From contig NZ_CALGPY010000004.1 of NCBI RefSeq assembly GCF_937959485.1, positions 186,001-250,000 on the forward strand: a stretch of 64,000 bases of DNA, in the 5' to 3' direction. Below, piece after piece: positions 1 through 8,611 of this stretch. Source of the DNA: an uncultured Campylobacter sp. (lineage in GTDB: Bacteria; Campylobacterota; Campylobacteria; Campylobacterales; Campylobacteraceae). The position numbers were made by a program, and so were the translations under genes. Each line of letters begins with the position of its first letter. The first letter of the stretch is position 1. The notes below the pieces were generated by a model. The model searched no databases, was not told where the DNA came from, and saw only the letters and a program-made list of their open reading frames with translations.

Positions 1-513
1 TACGACGTTTTTTAGCGTCTCATACATCGTCTTGCTCATACCTGCGGCATCCTTGCTTGCAAACGCGCGCCAAAGCCCCGCCAGTCCAAGCTTTTTTAAA
101 ATTTTAAAAATCGCGATTTTGGCGCGCACTACAAAGGGCTTCGGCTCGATGATACCCGCGCTGCTTAGCAGTATGAGATTGCGCGGAGCCAGCAACGCGG
201 CGATCTTGCCGCCGAAGCTGTGTCCCATGATCGCTGCGGGCTGCTTGCCGAAAGCTGCGATAAAGGCGCGCATAATCTCCGCGTAATCCTTGCTGCCAAG
301 GGCGCGTGCGGGCTGCGAGCTGGCGCCGAATCCCGGCAGATCGACGCACACTAACGCGTAACGGCGGAATTTATCCGCAAAAACCCGAGACATAAGCGCC
401 TTGTTTGCACCCCAGCCGTGCAACACCAAAATATATTCGGTGCGCTGCAGGTTTGAAATTTCGTAGCTGATTTTGTAGCTCTCGCCGCCGCAGATGAGCT
501 CCTTACTCGCCAC
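1..513 (-). CDS. Alpha/beta hydrolase, C-terminus cut by window edge
   Basis: The reading frame is open from a GTG at 513 to the window edge, so only the N-terminal 171 residues are present. The GTG is chosen because an AGGAG sits five bases before it; it overlaps the stop of the antitoxin-like gene. Visible alpha/beta-hydrolase marks are the oxyanion segment LHGWG near residue 26, DLPGFG near residue 51, and the nucleophile elbow GHSFGG near residue 85, with Ser as the presumed catalytic residue. The remaining catalytic acid and His would lie outside the window. The same order (hydrolase, small antitoxin-like protein, ddlA, ruvA) occurs in C. jejuni, where murF follows; that would be expected just beyond position 1. 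The substrate is unknown. Confidence 0.85.
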   Translation of the reverse strand, partial: MASKELICGGESYKISYEISNLQRTEYILVLHGWGANKALMSRVFADKFRRYALVCVDLPGFGASSQPARALGSKDYAEIMRAFIAAFGKQPAAIMGHSFGGKIAALLAPRNLILLSSAGIIEPKPFVVRAKIAIFKILKKLGLAGLWRAFASKDAAGMSKTMYETLKNVV

Positions 514-721
514 CGCCGCTCCTTTTGGCGTAAACGGCCTTGAGTAGCTCGACTGCTTTTTCGAGCCGCTCAAACTCGCTCATACTGATCATCACGGCTT
601 CAAATTTATTGTTTTTGACGATCAGGGCTTTTTTGATCTCTTGATTTTTGATCTTGTTTAAAACGGTGCTGAAATTGCGCACGATCTCGGTAGCGGTGTA
701 AATTTCGTCTTGATTTATCAT
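503..721 (-). CDS. Phd/YefM-type antitoxin-like small protein
   Basis: A 72-residue protein with the N-terminal pattern of Phd/YefM antitoxins: an N-terminal segment ending in a TATEIVRNFS motif, then KNNKFEAVMISMSEFERL, where the strand-turn-helix of the DNA-binding fold ends. Family members repress their own operon and neutralise a neighbouring RelE or Doc toxin. No toxin gene lies next to it: the downstream gene is a hydrolase overlapping by 11 bases and the upstream gene is ddlA. It may therefore be an orphan DNA-binding protein kept by synteny, as in C. jejuni. The AAAATTT-rich 60 bases upstream probably contain its promoter, but no clear boxes were seen. Confidence 0.75.
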   Translation of the reverse strand: MINQDEIYTATEIVRNFSTVLNKIKNQEIKKALIVKNNKFEAVMISMSEFERLEKAVELLKAVYAKRSGGGE

Positions 722-781
722 AACTCGACCTTTTGGAGTAAAATTTTACGCAAAATTTAGCGTAAAATTTTAAATAATTGG

Positions 782-1813
782 CTACTTATTAGCGGTGATT
801 TTGGTGATTAGCTCGTAGCTTACAGGTATCTGCCTCATTGGCGGCAGCGACGAAGCAAGAGCTGCTAAGACCTCGGAGAAATCATCAAATAGGTAGTTTG
901 CGAGGCTGCCAGGATTTGGATTTATCTCGTTTAGATAAATTTCGCCCTCTTTTTCAAAAAAATCGCAGCGAATGAGCGCGCCATCGAATGATCCTGCGTT
1001 ATAAAGCCGCGTAAAGGCGTCTTTCATCTTACCCTCTAGCAAAGCGCCAGGACGAGCGGGCTCGATCGCGCCACTACGCGAAAAATCCAAATATTTACGA
1101 TCGAAATTTAAATAGCCCTCTTTTTTTGGCTCTTCGATGTTTGAAAATACGATTTTGCCGTCTATTTTAGCGCCTGCGAGATTGAATTCCTTTACGTTTT
1201 CCCAGTACGGCTCTACGATCGCGCTGTCGTCCAGCTCAAAAGCCTGATCCAGCGCATAGCTAAACTCGCTTTCGTTCTTGGCTATAGAAATTCCGATGCT
1301 AGAGCCCAAATGAGCGGGCTTAACGATGATCGGAAAATTAAAATTAGGCAGACTAGTACGATTTACGATCTCATACGGCAAGGTTTTTACATTTGCGATT
1401 GCAGCTAGGTGCTTGGTTAAAATTTTATTATAGCTTAGAACGCTAGCTTCGATGCGAGGTCCGATATAAGGGATGCCAAAAAACTCAAATAGCGCTGCCA
1501 TTTTGCCATCCTCGCCGTCGCAGCCATGGATTAGATTGATATATGTGCCGACTTCTAGCATGCTTTTGCTAAACATTCCACTCTCAAAAAATCCGCCCGC
1601 ACCGATGCTAAGCTCTTTTGCTTTAGCATAGCCACCCTGCTTAAAATATGCCGCGCGCATATTTTTATCCTCGATGCGGTAAAATTTACGATTTTTATCG
1701 CAAAATACAAACTCTAAGTCCCAGCCTTTTAGGGCATTTTTAACGGCAATTGCCGAGATTATGCTTACTTCGTGCTCGTAGCTTTGAGCTCCAAAAACTA
1801 TGCCAAATTTCAT
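782..1813 (-). CDS. ddlA: D-alanine--D-alanine ligase
   Basis: This cytoplasmic ATP-grasp enzyme joins two D-alanines for the peptidoglycan stem peptide. The 343 residues fit the usual length for Campylobacter Ddl. Visible family marks are the N-terminal GIVFGAQSYEHEVS, the ATP-grasp segment IIVKPAHLGSSIGIS around residues 161-176, the omega-loop region NFDRKYLDFS near 237-246, and the metal-binding EINPNPGSLA near 297-306. It starts at ATG 1813, 23 bases downstream of ruvA, so it is probably co-transcribed with it. Downstream (minus strand) come the antitoxin-like gene and hydrolase, and by synteny murF, which uses the D-Ala-D-Ala product. Confidence 0.96.
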   Translation of the reverse strand: MKFGIVFGAQSYEHEVSIISAIAVKNALKGWDLEFVFCDKNRKFYRIEDKNMRAAYFKQGGYAKAKELSIGAGGFFESGMFSKSMLEVGTYINLIHGCDGEDGKMAALFEFFGIPYIGPRIEASVLSYNKILTKHLAAIANVKTLPYEIVNRTSLPNFNFPIIVKPAHLGSSIGISIAKNESEFSYALDQAFELDDSAIVEPYWENVKEFNLAGAKIDGKIVFSNIEEPKKEGYLNFDRKYLDFSRSGAIEPARPGALLEGKMKDAFTRLYNAGSFDGALIRCDFFEKEGEIYLNEINPNPGSLANYLFDDFSEVLAALASSLPPMRQIPVSYELITKITANK

Positions 1814-1836
1814 TGTTTTCCTTCAAATTTTATTTT

Positions 1837-2391
1837 CTACGCTAATTTTTTTAACGCCTCTTTGACAAGATCTGACGTATTCGTGCTGCTGCATCCCGCT
1901 AAAATTTGATTGATCTTATCGCGCTTAAATCCAAGGCTTTGCAGCGCGGACGCCGCTTCGTTCTTATAAGTCTCGCTAGAATCAAATTCCATTAGCTTCG
2001 CATCGCCTAGTTCAGCAATGATCCGTCTAGCGGTCTTTGGGCCGATACCAGGAACTGAAGTTAGCGTCGCAGCATCCCCCGTAGCTACGCAACGCGCGAA
2101 ATCCTGCGGAGCGAGCGTCGAACAAACCGCCATCGCCGTGCTTGCACCTACACCGCTAAGCTTGATTAGGGTTTCAAACATCTTTTTTTCACTCTCGTCT
2201 AAAAACCCATACAGCAAATCGGCATCCTCGCGCAGAATTTGTACGCACGCAAGCTCGGTTAGCTCGCCCTGCGTGAGCTTCGCGGAGGTATTTAATGACA
2301 ATGAAAGAGCGTAGCTCACGCCGCTAGCGCATTTAATGACGCAAGCAGTGGGCTCCTTGCGCGTGATAATTCCTTCGATCGCTGCTATCAT
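1837..2391 (-). CDS. ruvA: Holliday junction branch migration protein RuvA
   Basis: RuvA tetramers hold the four-way Holliday junction open and recruit the RuvB motor. The 184 residues match the family: an N-terminal OB-fold beginning MIAAIEGIITRKEP, two helix-hairpin-helix motifs (KLSGVGASTAMA near residue 77 and SVPGIGPKTARRII near residue 112), and the short C-terminal RuvB-binding domain with SLGFKRDKI. The ATG overlaps the stop of the upstream Mla lipoprotein gene by four bases, so ruvA is translationally coupled to an unrelated envelope gene. ruvB is not in the window. Confidence 0.96.
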   Translation of the reverse strand: MIAAIEGIITRKEPTACVIKCASGVSYALSLSLNTSAKLTQGELTELACVQILREDADLLYGFLDESEKKMFETLIKLSGVGASTAMAVCSTLAPQDFARCVATGDAATLTSVPGIGPKTARRIIAELGDAKLMEFDSSETYKNEAASALQSLGFKRDKINQILAGCSSTNTSDLVKEALKKLA

Positions 2392-2951
2392 CTAAGAGCC
2401 TTTAAAATTTCGTTTATGCTCTCATTAAGCGCTAAATTTAGAGCATTATAAATGCTTTGCGAGCTGGGATCTGGCACGAAAACGCGCTTAGTAACGATGC
2501 CTGATTTTATGCTTTCTAAAGAATTTAAAATTTCATATCCCATCGTGACGGTTGCTTGATCGTTATTGATCTGAAGCGCTACGATACTAGTTTTTAGGCG
2601 CAAATCCCGCTCTTTTGGCACAAAGATCGGATTTAGCGAGTAGGTGGAAAATGCCGCATCAAGCAGCGCCTTATATACCATCTCGCTAGGCATCGTGATA
2701 AATTTGGCGTCGCTTGCGAACCGCGTTCGGTTTCTAAAATCCACTATTAAAATATCCCGCCTATCGACGAGATCGGTCGCCGTGATAGTGTCGATAAAGA
2801 TATTTTTGCGCGCGCCGCTAGGATTTACGCAGCGCTTTTGATCATAACGCAGCTCGTAATAGGTGTATGGCTTAGCCTGCTTGGCTAAGCAGCCGCCTAA
2901 AAATATCGCTGCTAACGTCGCAGCAAGCGTAAACTTTATAAAATTTTTCAT
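2388..2951 (-). CDS. Mla-type ABC transport auxiliary lipoprotein
   Basis: A 187-residue lipoprotein with a lipobox ending FLGGC at about residue 21. The mature part matches the ABC-type transport auxiliary lipoprotein family (PqiC/YmbA-like), with YYELRYD near the N-terminus and IDTITATDLVDRRDILI. It is last in the operon permease / ATPase / MlaD / lipoprotein, the same order as the C. jejuni iamB-iamA region (Cj1646-Cj1649). It probably sits in the outer membrane as the periplasmic end of the lipid path. It begins two bases after the MlaD stop. The family assignment rests on context plus sequence pattern; its exact contact is not known. Confidence 0.85.
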   Translation of the reverse strand: MKNFIKFTLAATLAAIFLGGCLAKQAKPYTYYELRYDQKRCVNPSGARKNIFIDTITATDLVDRRDILIVDFRNRTRFASDAKFITMPSEMVYKALLDAAFSTYSLNPIFVPKERDLRLKTSIVALQINNDQATVTMGYEILNSLESIKSGIVTKRVFVPDPSSQSIYNALNLALNESINEILKALR

Positions 2952-2953
2952 CT

Positions 2954-3883
2954 TTATTCCTTTTTATCGTCGCGATCCGCGCCTTTAGAAGTGTCTTTAA
3001 AAAAGAAATCGTAAGGATTGTCCTCTAGCCTAAACATCGCGCCTTGGAATTCTCTAAGCGATTTTTTTAGCTCACCAAGAGTGTTTTTTGCCTCCTCAAG
3101 CGTAGGATCCAAGATCGCTTTTAGATTGTACTCGCCGCGATCGATACGCTTAGTGATGATACCTGCGGTTTTATCCAGTGAATTCGATAGATTGGCAGCA
3201 CTCACGGCAAAGGCGTTTAGATTATCTAGCAGCGCGTCTAGCTCCTTCTCGCGCTCGTTTAAATTTGCTATGAGAGTATTTACGTTAGCAAGCAGTGCGT
3301 CTAGGCTTTGGAATTTTTTCTCATCGCTTAACTCGGCGCTAAATTTATCCATCGAAGATAGAATTCTATCCACTTTATCGGTATTTTGCTTAGACAGTAG
3401 CCCATTAATCTTAAAGATCATCTCACTCACGCTATCGGTGATGACTTCGGCTTTAGAGCCGATTTTATCAAGAAGCGTCTTATCCAGCGCAATTATTGGC
3501 TTTTTATCATTCGGCGGGAAAAGCTTGCCGCTTCCTTTCGTGATATTTATAAACGCGATTCCGCTGATGCCTTGAGATTCTACCTTAGCGACGCTATCTT
3601 GTGAGATCGGTAGCTTGCTTTTTACTGAAATTTCAATCTCGATGATCGCATTTTCGATATCGGCAAAGTCGATACTTTTGATGATGCCCGCATTTACGCC
3701 GATAAATTTAACCTCGGAATTCTCCTTAATGCCTACGGGAAGCTCTTTTGTGTGGATATAGTAGGAGCGGTAGCTCTCGCCGCGGTCGGTCTTAGTAAGC
3801 ATCCACCACATAAACGCCGTAAGAGCCGCGACGCAGATCATAACAAATGCGCCTACTATCGTGTATGAAGTTCTATTTTCCAA
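2954..3883 (-). CDS. MlaD-family substrate-binding protein with MCE domain
   Basis: The 309-residue protein has one N-terminal membrane anchor (about residues 8-30) followed by an MCE domain: KELPVGIKENSEVKFIGVNAG, then SQGISGIAFINI near residue 104. The C-terminal half is long and heptad-rich (about residues 140-290), as in MlaD/PqiB proteins whose helical needle spans part of the periplasm. MCE proteins bind lipid for the permease-ATPase pair. In this window the ATPase and permease genes lie upstream, but separated by a 1.4-kb insert that carries a CbrC-like gene, so transcription with them is uncertain. It is the C. jejuni Cj1648 counterpart by order and domain. Confidence 0.9.
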   Translation of the reverse strand: MENRTSYTIVGAFVMICVAALTAFMWWMLTKTDRGESYRSYYIHTKELPVGIKENSEVKFIGVNAGIIKSIDFADIENAIIEIEISVKSKLPISQDSVAKVESQGISGIAFINITKGSGKLFPPNDKKPIIALDKTLLDKIGSKAEVITDSVSEMIFKINGLLSKQNTDKVDRILSSMDKFSAELSDEKKFQSLDALLANVNTLIANLNEREKELDALLDNLNAFAVSAANLSNSLDKTAGIITKRIDRGEYNLKAILDPTLEEAKNTLGELKKSLREFQGAMFRLEDNPYDFFFKDTSKGADRDDKKE

Positions 3884-4288
3884 TCTTTTCTCCTAATTTC
3901 AGAGCGTAAAATTTAAGCCCTGCGATATGCCTTAAAATAGCCGTTTAGGCTTAAATTTTAAAACTTAGCACTTTCTCAAATAGCCGCAAAATTTGCAGAA
4001 TTATCTGAGTTCAAATTTTAAAGCTTAGCGTGCATTTTGAAATTTCAAAATATCGCCGCGCCGTATTTTAGCGTAAAATTTTGACGTCCCGGTTTAATTT
4101 AGCGCCGCTTGCTTGTTAAAATTTTAAAATTTAAATGCGCTATCCCGCAAATGCGCCCCGTTTAAATTTTAAAATTTGATCGCGCCGTCGCGGTCTAAAT
4201 TTTAAAATTTTATGCTCGTTTATGCTCGCGGGGGTCTAAAATTCCTGGCGAAGTTTAAAATTTAAAATTCCGCCGCTACTTTAAAATT
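3884..4288. repeat. Gap inside the Mla operon made of AAATTTTAAAATTT-type repeats
   Basis: No gene is seen. The stretch is made of short GC-rich spacers alternating with near-palindromic words of the form TTTAAATTTTAAAATTT, about ten of them, spaced irregularly every 30-50 bases. A similar shorter stretch lies on the other side of the CbrC-like gene (5153-5262), so that gene is bracketed by this repeat class. Confidence 0.6.
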
Positions 4289-5152
4289 TTAGCTCGCATC
4301 GACATAAATTTTATATTTCCCGCAATGCAGACATCTGAACAAATAGCCCGCCGTGTCGCCTCCTGCGACGAGGCAGTCACGCACGTCCTCTACCGCAAAT
4401 TCCCCGCGCATGGCGTATTCGGCAAAGACCTCCTCCAGGGCGCCCAAATCCTGCAGCTCCTTCGTGCCAACGTCGCCTAAAAACTCGCAGTAATCGTCGC
4501 AACACGTGAGCCAATGCGCCCCCTGCCAGCTAAAATACCCCGGCGTCCTTTTAAACAGCTCTTCGGTTTTGCCCTGCGCGTCCGCAGCGCCTGACGGCAG
4601 AGGATCGGCGTCCTGGATGAAGCCGGCGTCAAATTTCGCTGCAGCCGCGCCGCTAGCGATACAGTGCGGGCAGAGGTATTTCACGTCCGCCGTGCAGTAA
4701 ATGCTACCGCGATAATAAACGCCCGTCGCCTGCTCGCAGCACTCGCAAAGCACGCTTGTATCCTCTTTAAACACGCCCGTTTTGAAGGGGTCGGGATGAT
4801 AGCGAAAATGAGGCAGGGCTTTTGATTTTTCGCTCACGCGCGCCGCCTCGCTCGCGGTTTTGGGGCGCTTTATCGCGTCCGCGTCGCCGTCTGCGCCGTA
4901 TTGCCGCAGATAGTCGAGCTTTTTAAGCTGCTTTCTATCCTTTGGATCGCGAATTTCGCCGAGCAATTCGCAGGCGCTCTTTTTTAGCCCGAGTAGCTCA
5001 TAAACGTCCACCAGCACGGCTTTTACCTCTTTTTCGCCGCATTTTTCGAGCTCGTCTTTGAACTCATACAGCGCTAAAATGCTTCTCGCATCGCCGTCAG
5101 AATCCCAAAACGCCTTTTGAATCGCGATATATCTTTGTCTAAACTTATCCAT
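4289..5152 (-). CDS. CbrC/UPF0167-family Cys-rich protein
   Basis: A 287-residue soluble protein. The C-terminal two thirds match the CbrC (UPF0167) family: PHFRYHPDPFKTGVF near residue 112, then CECC, a CPHC pair, FLGDVG, and the final CLHCGKY. The many Cys pairs suggest bound zinc. The family is named after E. coli CbrC, linked to colicin E2 tolerance; its biochemical role is unknown. The N-terminal 100 residues are helical and charged and are not part of the core domain. AGGAG precedes the ATG. It is inserted between the Mla ATPase and MlaD genes, with repeat-rich gaps on both sides, so it looks like an insertion into an ancestral operon rather than a functional partner. Confidence 0.8.
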   Translation of the reverse strand: MDKFRQRYIAIQKAFWDSDGDARSILALYEFKDELEKCGEKEVKAVLVDVYELLGLKKSACELLGEIRDPKDRKQLKKLDYLRQYGADGDADAIKRPKTASEAARVSEKSKALPHFRYHPDPFKTGVFKEDTSVLCECCEQATGVYYRGSIYCTADVKYLCPHCIASGAAAAKFDAGFIQDADPLPSGAADAQGKTEELFKRTPGYFSWQGAHWLTCCDDYCEFLGDVGTKELQDLGALEEVFAEYAMRGEFAVEDVRDCLVAGGDTAGYLFRCLHCGKYKIYVDAS

Positions 5153-5262
5153 TTTGGCTCCTAAATTTTAAAATTTGCCCGCTAAATTTTAACCGCTAAA
5201 ATTTGATCCATTCAAAATTTTACCCGCCGCGATGCGTATTTCGGCTCGGTAAATTTCAAAGC

Positions 5263-6033
5263 TCAATCCCTTTGTCGCATCTTAAATAGCTCTTCGAGCG
5301 GATTATTCTCTAGGTTTGAAATTTCCTCGATGTTTCCTTCAAAGGCGATTTTTTGATTATCCACGATCAAAAACCTATCCAAAATGTCAAAGATACTATC
5401 CACGTCGTGCGTCACTATCACGACCGTGACGCCAAGGCTGTCTCTAAGCTCGCAAACAAGCCTATCAAGGGCTCTGGCGCTAAGCGGATCAAGCCCCGAG
5501 TTTGGCTCGTCCAAAAATAAAATTTCAGGACTAAGTGCTAGCGCGCGAGCCAGCGCCACGCGCTTTTTCATACCGCCGCTAAGCTCGTTTGGTCTAAGCG
5601 CTGCGGCTTCCTTCCTAAGCCCCACCTTTTGGATCCAAAACATCGATAGCTCATCTATCTCGCGCTCGCTAAATTTAGAGTATTCGCGCAGCAGCACGCC
5701 TACGTTTTCGAGCACGCTCATCGAGCTGTAAAGCGCGCCGAACTGAAACATCACGCCGCATTTTAGGCGGATCTCGTTTTGCCCTGCTTCGCTCGCGCGC
5801 CAAATATCACGCCCAAAAATTTTAATCTCGCCGCTTTGCGGGCGCTTTAAAAATATGAGCGTTTTCATCAGCGTCGTTTTGCCGCTGCCGCTGCCACCTA
5901 AAAAGCCGTAAATTTCGCCCTTTTTGACGCTAAAGCTTACGCTATCGTGCATAATGCGCGATCCGTACGCAGTAGTAACATCGCGCGCGACTATAATTTT
6001 AGCGCTTTCGCCGGATTGTACTTGCTCGCTCAT
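5263..6033 (-). CDS. Mla-type ABC transporter ATPase (IamA/MlaF-like)
   Basis: An ABC ATPase that powers phospholipid trafficking with the MlaE-type permease encoded just upstream. Walker A is GGSGSGKTT, the signature is LSGGMKKRVALARAL, Walker B is EILFLDEPNSGLD, and the H-loop is IVTHD. The start is taken as ATG 6033, which overlaps the permease stop as ATGA; an upstream ATG at 6087 would add 18 residues lying inside the permease gene. That gives 256 residues, the usual size for MlaF. It is the counterpart of C. jejuni iamA (Cj1647), originally named an invasion-associated marker; that name does not prove a role in invasion. Confidence 0.92.
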   Translation of the reverse strand: MSEQVQSGESAKIIVARDVTTAYGSRIMHDSVSFSVKKGEIYGFLGGSGSGKTTLMKTLIFLKRPQSGEIKIFGRDIWRASEAGQNEIRLKCGVMFQFGALYSSMSVLENVGVLLREYSKFSEREIDELSMFWIQKVGLRKEAAALRPNELSGGMKKRVALARALALSPEILFLDEPNSGLDPLSARALDRLVCELRDSLGVTVVIVTHDVDSIFDILDRFLIVDNQKIAFEGNIEEISNLENNPLEELFKMRQRD

Positions 6034-7133
6034 AGCCCGATCTCCGAAAACAGAACCGCAAATACCGCGTCGATCGCAATGACCCAAAATATCGCATTTA
6101 CGACGCTAATGGTAGTGTATTCGCCGATGCTTTGTGTATTTCCTTTGACCTCAAAACCCCGCATGCAGCCGATGATAGCAATGAATGCCCCGAAAAACGG
6201 CGCTTTAATTATACCTACTAAAAAATGCCTAAGCTCTACAGAAGCCTTAAATCTATCCAAATAATCGCTAAAGGCTATATCTAAATACGCATCACACACG
6301 ATCATCTGAGCAAAAATACTTACCGAATCTGCGATAAAAATGACTAGCGGCATGATTAGTACCATCGCGATAATGCGCGGCATCGCAAGAAAATAAAACG
6401 GATCAAAGCCCATCGTCCTCATCGCATCGATCTCTTCGGTGATCTTCATCACGCCGATCTGTGCCGTAAAGCTCGAAGCCGAGCGACCCGCGATAACGAT
6501 AGCGGCGATAAGAGGCGCTACCTCACGAAGCGTCAAAGCGCCCATTATATCGATGATATAGATGCTGGCACCAAATTTAGAAAGCATATCAGAGCCTATG
6601 TAAGCAAGCACGATACCGATCAAAAATGCCGTCAGTGAGACTATGAAAAGTGCGTCTATGCCGCTATCTTTGATGAAATTTACGGTTTCTTTGAAGCGGA
6701 ATTTCATCGGATGAATTATAAAAGCCGTAAGTTTGGAGAAAAACTCGCCCAAAAAGCTTGCAAGGCTTAGCAAGCCTAGAATTCCAAGATGGCAATAAAG
6801 TCCGATCTGCGCTAAAAAATTTAGCCTACGAGATTCGGGTACATAGCTAAAATCGATCGTTTTATCATCCATAAAGCTTAGAATTTTGGCGGCTTTGCAG
6901 TTATTCTCAACAAGGCTAACCCGCTTGCCGGCAAGGGCATTTTTGATCATCAGCGCCATGAAATAGTCTAAATTTGAAATTTCGCTTAAGCTTAGCTCCA
7001 GCTCGTCTAGATTTTTTACCGCCTTTTTTAGTGCAAGTAGCTGTGAGCGCGAGCTTTTGTAGTTCCACTGCCCGCGTAGCGATAAGGTGTTTTTCCCGCC
7101 CGAGCTTTCGAGCGAAAAGGCTAAATTCCGCAA
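6030..7133 (-). CDS. Mla-type ABC permease with N-terminal STAS domain (IamB/MlaE-like)
   Basis: The 367-residue protein has a STAS-like domain (about residues 1-105, with LDELELSLSEISNLDYF) fused to a MlaE permease of five to six membrane segments. The permease signature region is GREVAPL-like (LREVAPLIAAIVIAGRSASSF), followed by EEIDAMRTMGFDP, both typical of MlaE. In many proteobacteria the STAS protein (MlaB) is separate; here it is fused. It is first in the operon and is counterpart to C. jejuni Cj1646. It diverges from murJ across an 80-base promoter region. Confidence 0.93.
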   Translation of the reverse strand: MRNLAFSLESSGGKNTLSLRGQWNYKSSRSQLLALKKAVKNLDELELSLSEISNLDYFMALMIKNALAGKRVSLVENNCKAAKILSFMDDKTIDFSYVPESRRLNFLAQIGLYCHLGILGLLSLASFLGEFFSKLTAFIIHPMKFRFKETVNFIKDSGIDALFIVSLTAFLIGIVLAYIGSDMLSKFGASIYIIDIMGALTLREVAPLIAAIVIAGRSASSFTAQIGVMKITEEIDAMRTMGFDPFYFLAMPRIIAMVLIMPLVIFIADSVSIFAQMIVCDAYLDIAFSDYLDRFKASVELRHFLVGIIKAPFFGAFIAIIGCMRGFEVKGNTQSIGEYTTISVVNAIFWVIAIDAVFAVLFSEIGL

Positions 7134-7172
7134 AAATTTCTCTCCAAAATCAAAAAATAGGGGAAATTATAA

Positions 7173-7178
7173 TATAAT
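7173..7178 (+). promoter_or_regulatory. Probable -10 box for murJ
   Basis: TATAAT lies 35 bases before the murJ start in the intergenic region divergent from the Mla permease. It is preceded by an overlapping TTATAATAT. Epsilonproteobacterial sigma-70 promoters often lack a clear -35 box, and none is visible here. A TGGAG ribosome site lies at 7204-7208. Confidence 0.55.
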
Positions 7179-7213
7179 CAACCTTGGCATTTTATAAAAT
7201 TTAATGGAGATTT

Positions 7214-8611
7214 ATGCTCAGAGGCTTTTTTACAAATAGCGCAGGCACGCTGGTTTCGCGAGTTTTGGGTTTCGTGCGCGACCTGCTTACCGCATCGGTT
7301 TTGGGCGCGGGGATTTATAGCGATCTGTTTTTCGTAGCGTTTAAACTACCCAATCTTTTCCGCAGACTATTCGGCGAGGGAGCCTTTACGCAGGCATTTT
7401 TGCCTAGCTTTACCGCCGCGCGCAAAAAAGGAATTTTTGCCGCAGCGGTGCTTATTAAATTTAGCGTTTTCATCGCGCTTCTAACGGCGCTCGTGCTGCT
7501 CGCCGCGCCCGTTTTTACCAAAGTTTTAGCATACGGATTTAGCGCCGAGCAGATCGGTCTTGCGGTGCCGTACGTGCGGATAAATTTTTTCTACCTCACG
7601 TTTATCTTCGTCGTTACGCTCTTTGCCTCGCTGCTTCAGTATCGCGACCACTTCGCTACGACGGCGTTTTCGACTGCGCTTTTAAATTTGGCGATGATTG
7701 CGGCGCTTTTGCTAGCTCGCGGTAAGGACGGCACCACGGCGGTGCTCTATCTTAGCTTCGGCGTCGTAGCGGGCGGGCTTTTACAGCTTGCGGTGCACGT
7801 TTATGCGCTGAAGTTCACCGGCATGCTACGCGTCTTAGCGGGCGGCTTTGCGCGGCTTGCGCGGGGTGATAAACCGCAGACGCAGGGCTTTTATAAAAAT
7901 TTTTTCGCGGGCGTGCTCGGTGCGTCGGCGCTTCAGCTAAGCTCGTTTATAGATACCTTTTTTGCGAGCTTCCTTGCTAGCGGCAGTATCAGTTATCTCT
8001 ACTACGCAAACCGCATATTTCAGCTGCCGCTCGCGCTTTTTGCGATCGCGCTTAGCACGGCGATCTTTCCGCGCATGAGCAAATTTGTAAAAGCTCGCGA
8101 CGACGCGCAAGCTCTGGCGCTCGTGGAGCGCGGATTTTACTTCCTTTTGGCGCTGCTCGGGCTCTCTGCGATAGGCGGCGTGATGCTGCGAAACGAGATC
8201 ACGCAGCTGCTGTTTGAGCGCGGAGAATTTACCCGCCAAAATTCCATCGAATGCGCCGCAGTTCTCGGCGCGTATATGGCGGGGCTCGTGCCGTTTGGGC
8301 TATCCAGGATTTTTTCGCACTGGCTGTATGCGAATATGAAGCAGAAGCTAAGCGCGAAAATTTCGATCTGGTGCGTCTTTATAAACGTCGCTTTGTGCGC
8401 GCTGTTTTTTAAACCGTTCGGAGCGGTGGGGCTTGCGTTTGCAAGCACGATAACGGGGGCGTTTCTGCTCGGCTTTAACCTCTATTTTTTTGGATTTAAT
8501 AACTTTTTAGCTATAATCCGCGCAAAAAAAATTATTGCGATCGCGGCGCTTTGTGCGGGCGAAGCGGCGATTTTATACATTTTAAAAGGCTTGTATTATG
8601 GTAATTTATGA
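7214..8611 (+). CDS. murJ: Lipid II flippase MurJ
   Basis: MurJ flips lipid II across the inner membrane for peptidoglycan synthesis. The 465-residue protein is hydrophobic throughout with about 13-14 membrane segments. The N-terminus SAGTLVSRVLGFVRDLLTA and the following FKLPNLFRRLFGEGAFTQAFLP are diagnostic for the MurJ/MviN family, and the Arg residues of the central cavity are present. The ATG has TGGAG before it. The 3' end overlaps cysS by 14 bases. This murJ-cysS-msbA order next to ruvA is conserved in C. jejuni. Confidence 0.95.
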   Translation: MLRGFFTNSAGTLVSRVLGFVRDLLTASVLGAGIYSDLFFVAFKLPNLFRRLFGEGAFTQAFLPSFTAARKKGIFAAAVLIKFSVFIALLTALVLLAAPVFTKVLAYGFSAEQIGLAVPYVRINFFYLTFIFVVTLFASLLQYRDHFATTAFSTALLNLAMIAALLLARGKDGTTAVLYLSFGVVAGGLLQLAVHVYALKFTGMLRVLAGGFARLARGDKPQTQGFYKNFFAGVLGASALQLSSFIDTFFASFLASGSISYLYYANRIFQLPLALFAIALSTAIFPRMSKFVKARDDAQALALVERGFYFLLALLGLSAIGGVMLRNEITQLLFERGEFTRQNSIECAAVLGAYMAGLVPFGLSRIFSHWLYANMKQKLSAKISIWCVFINVALCALFFKPFGAVGLAFASTITGAFLLGFNLYFFGFNNFLAIIRAKKIIAIAALCAGEAAILYILKGLYYGNL

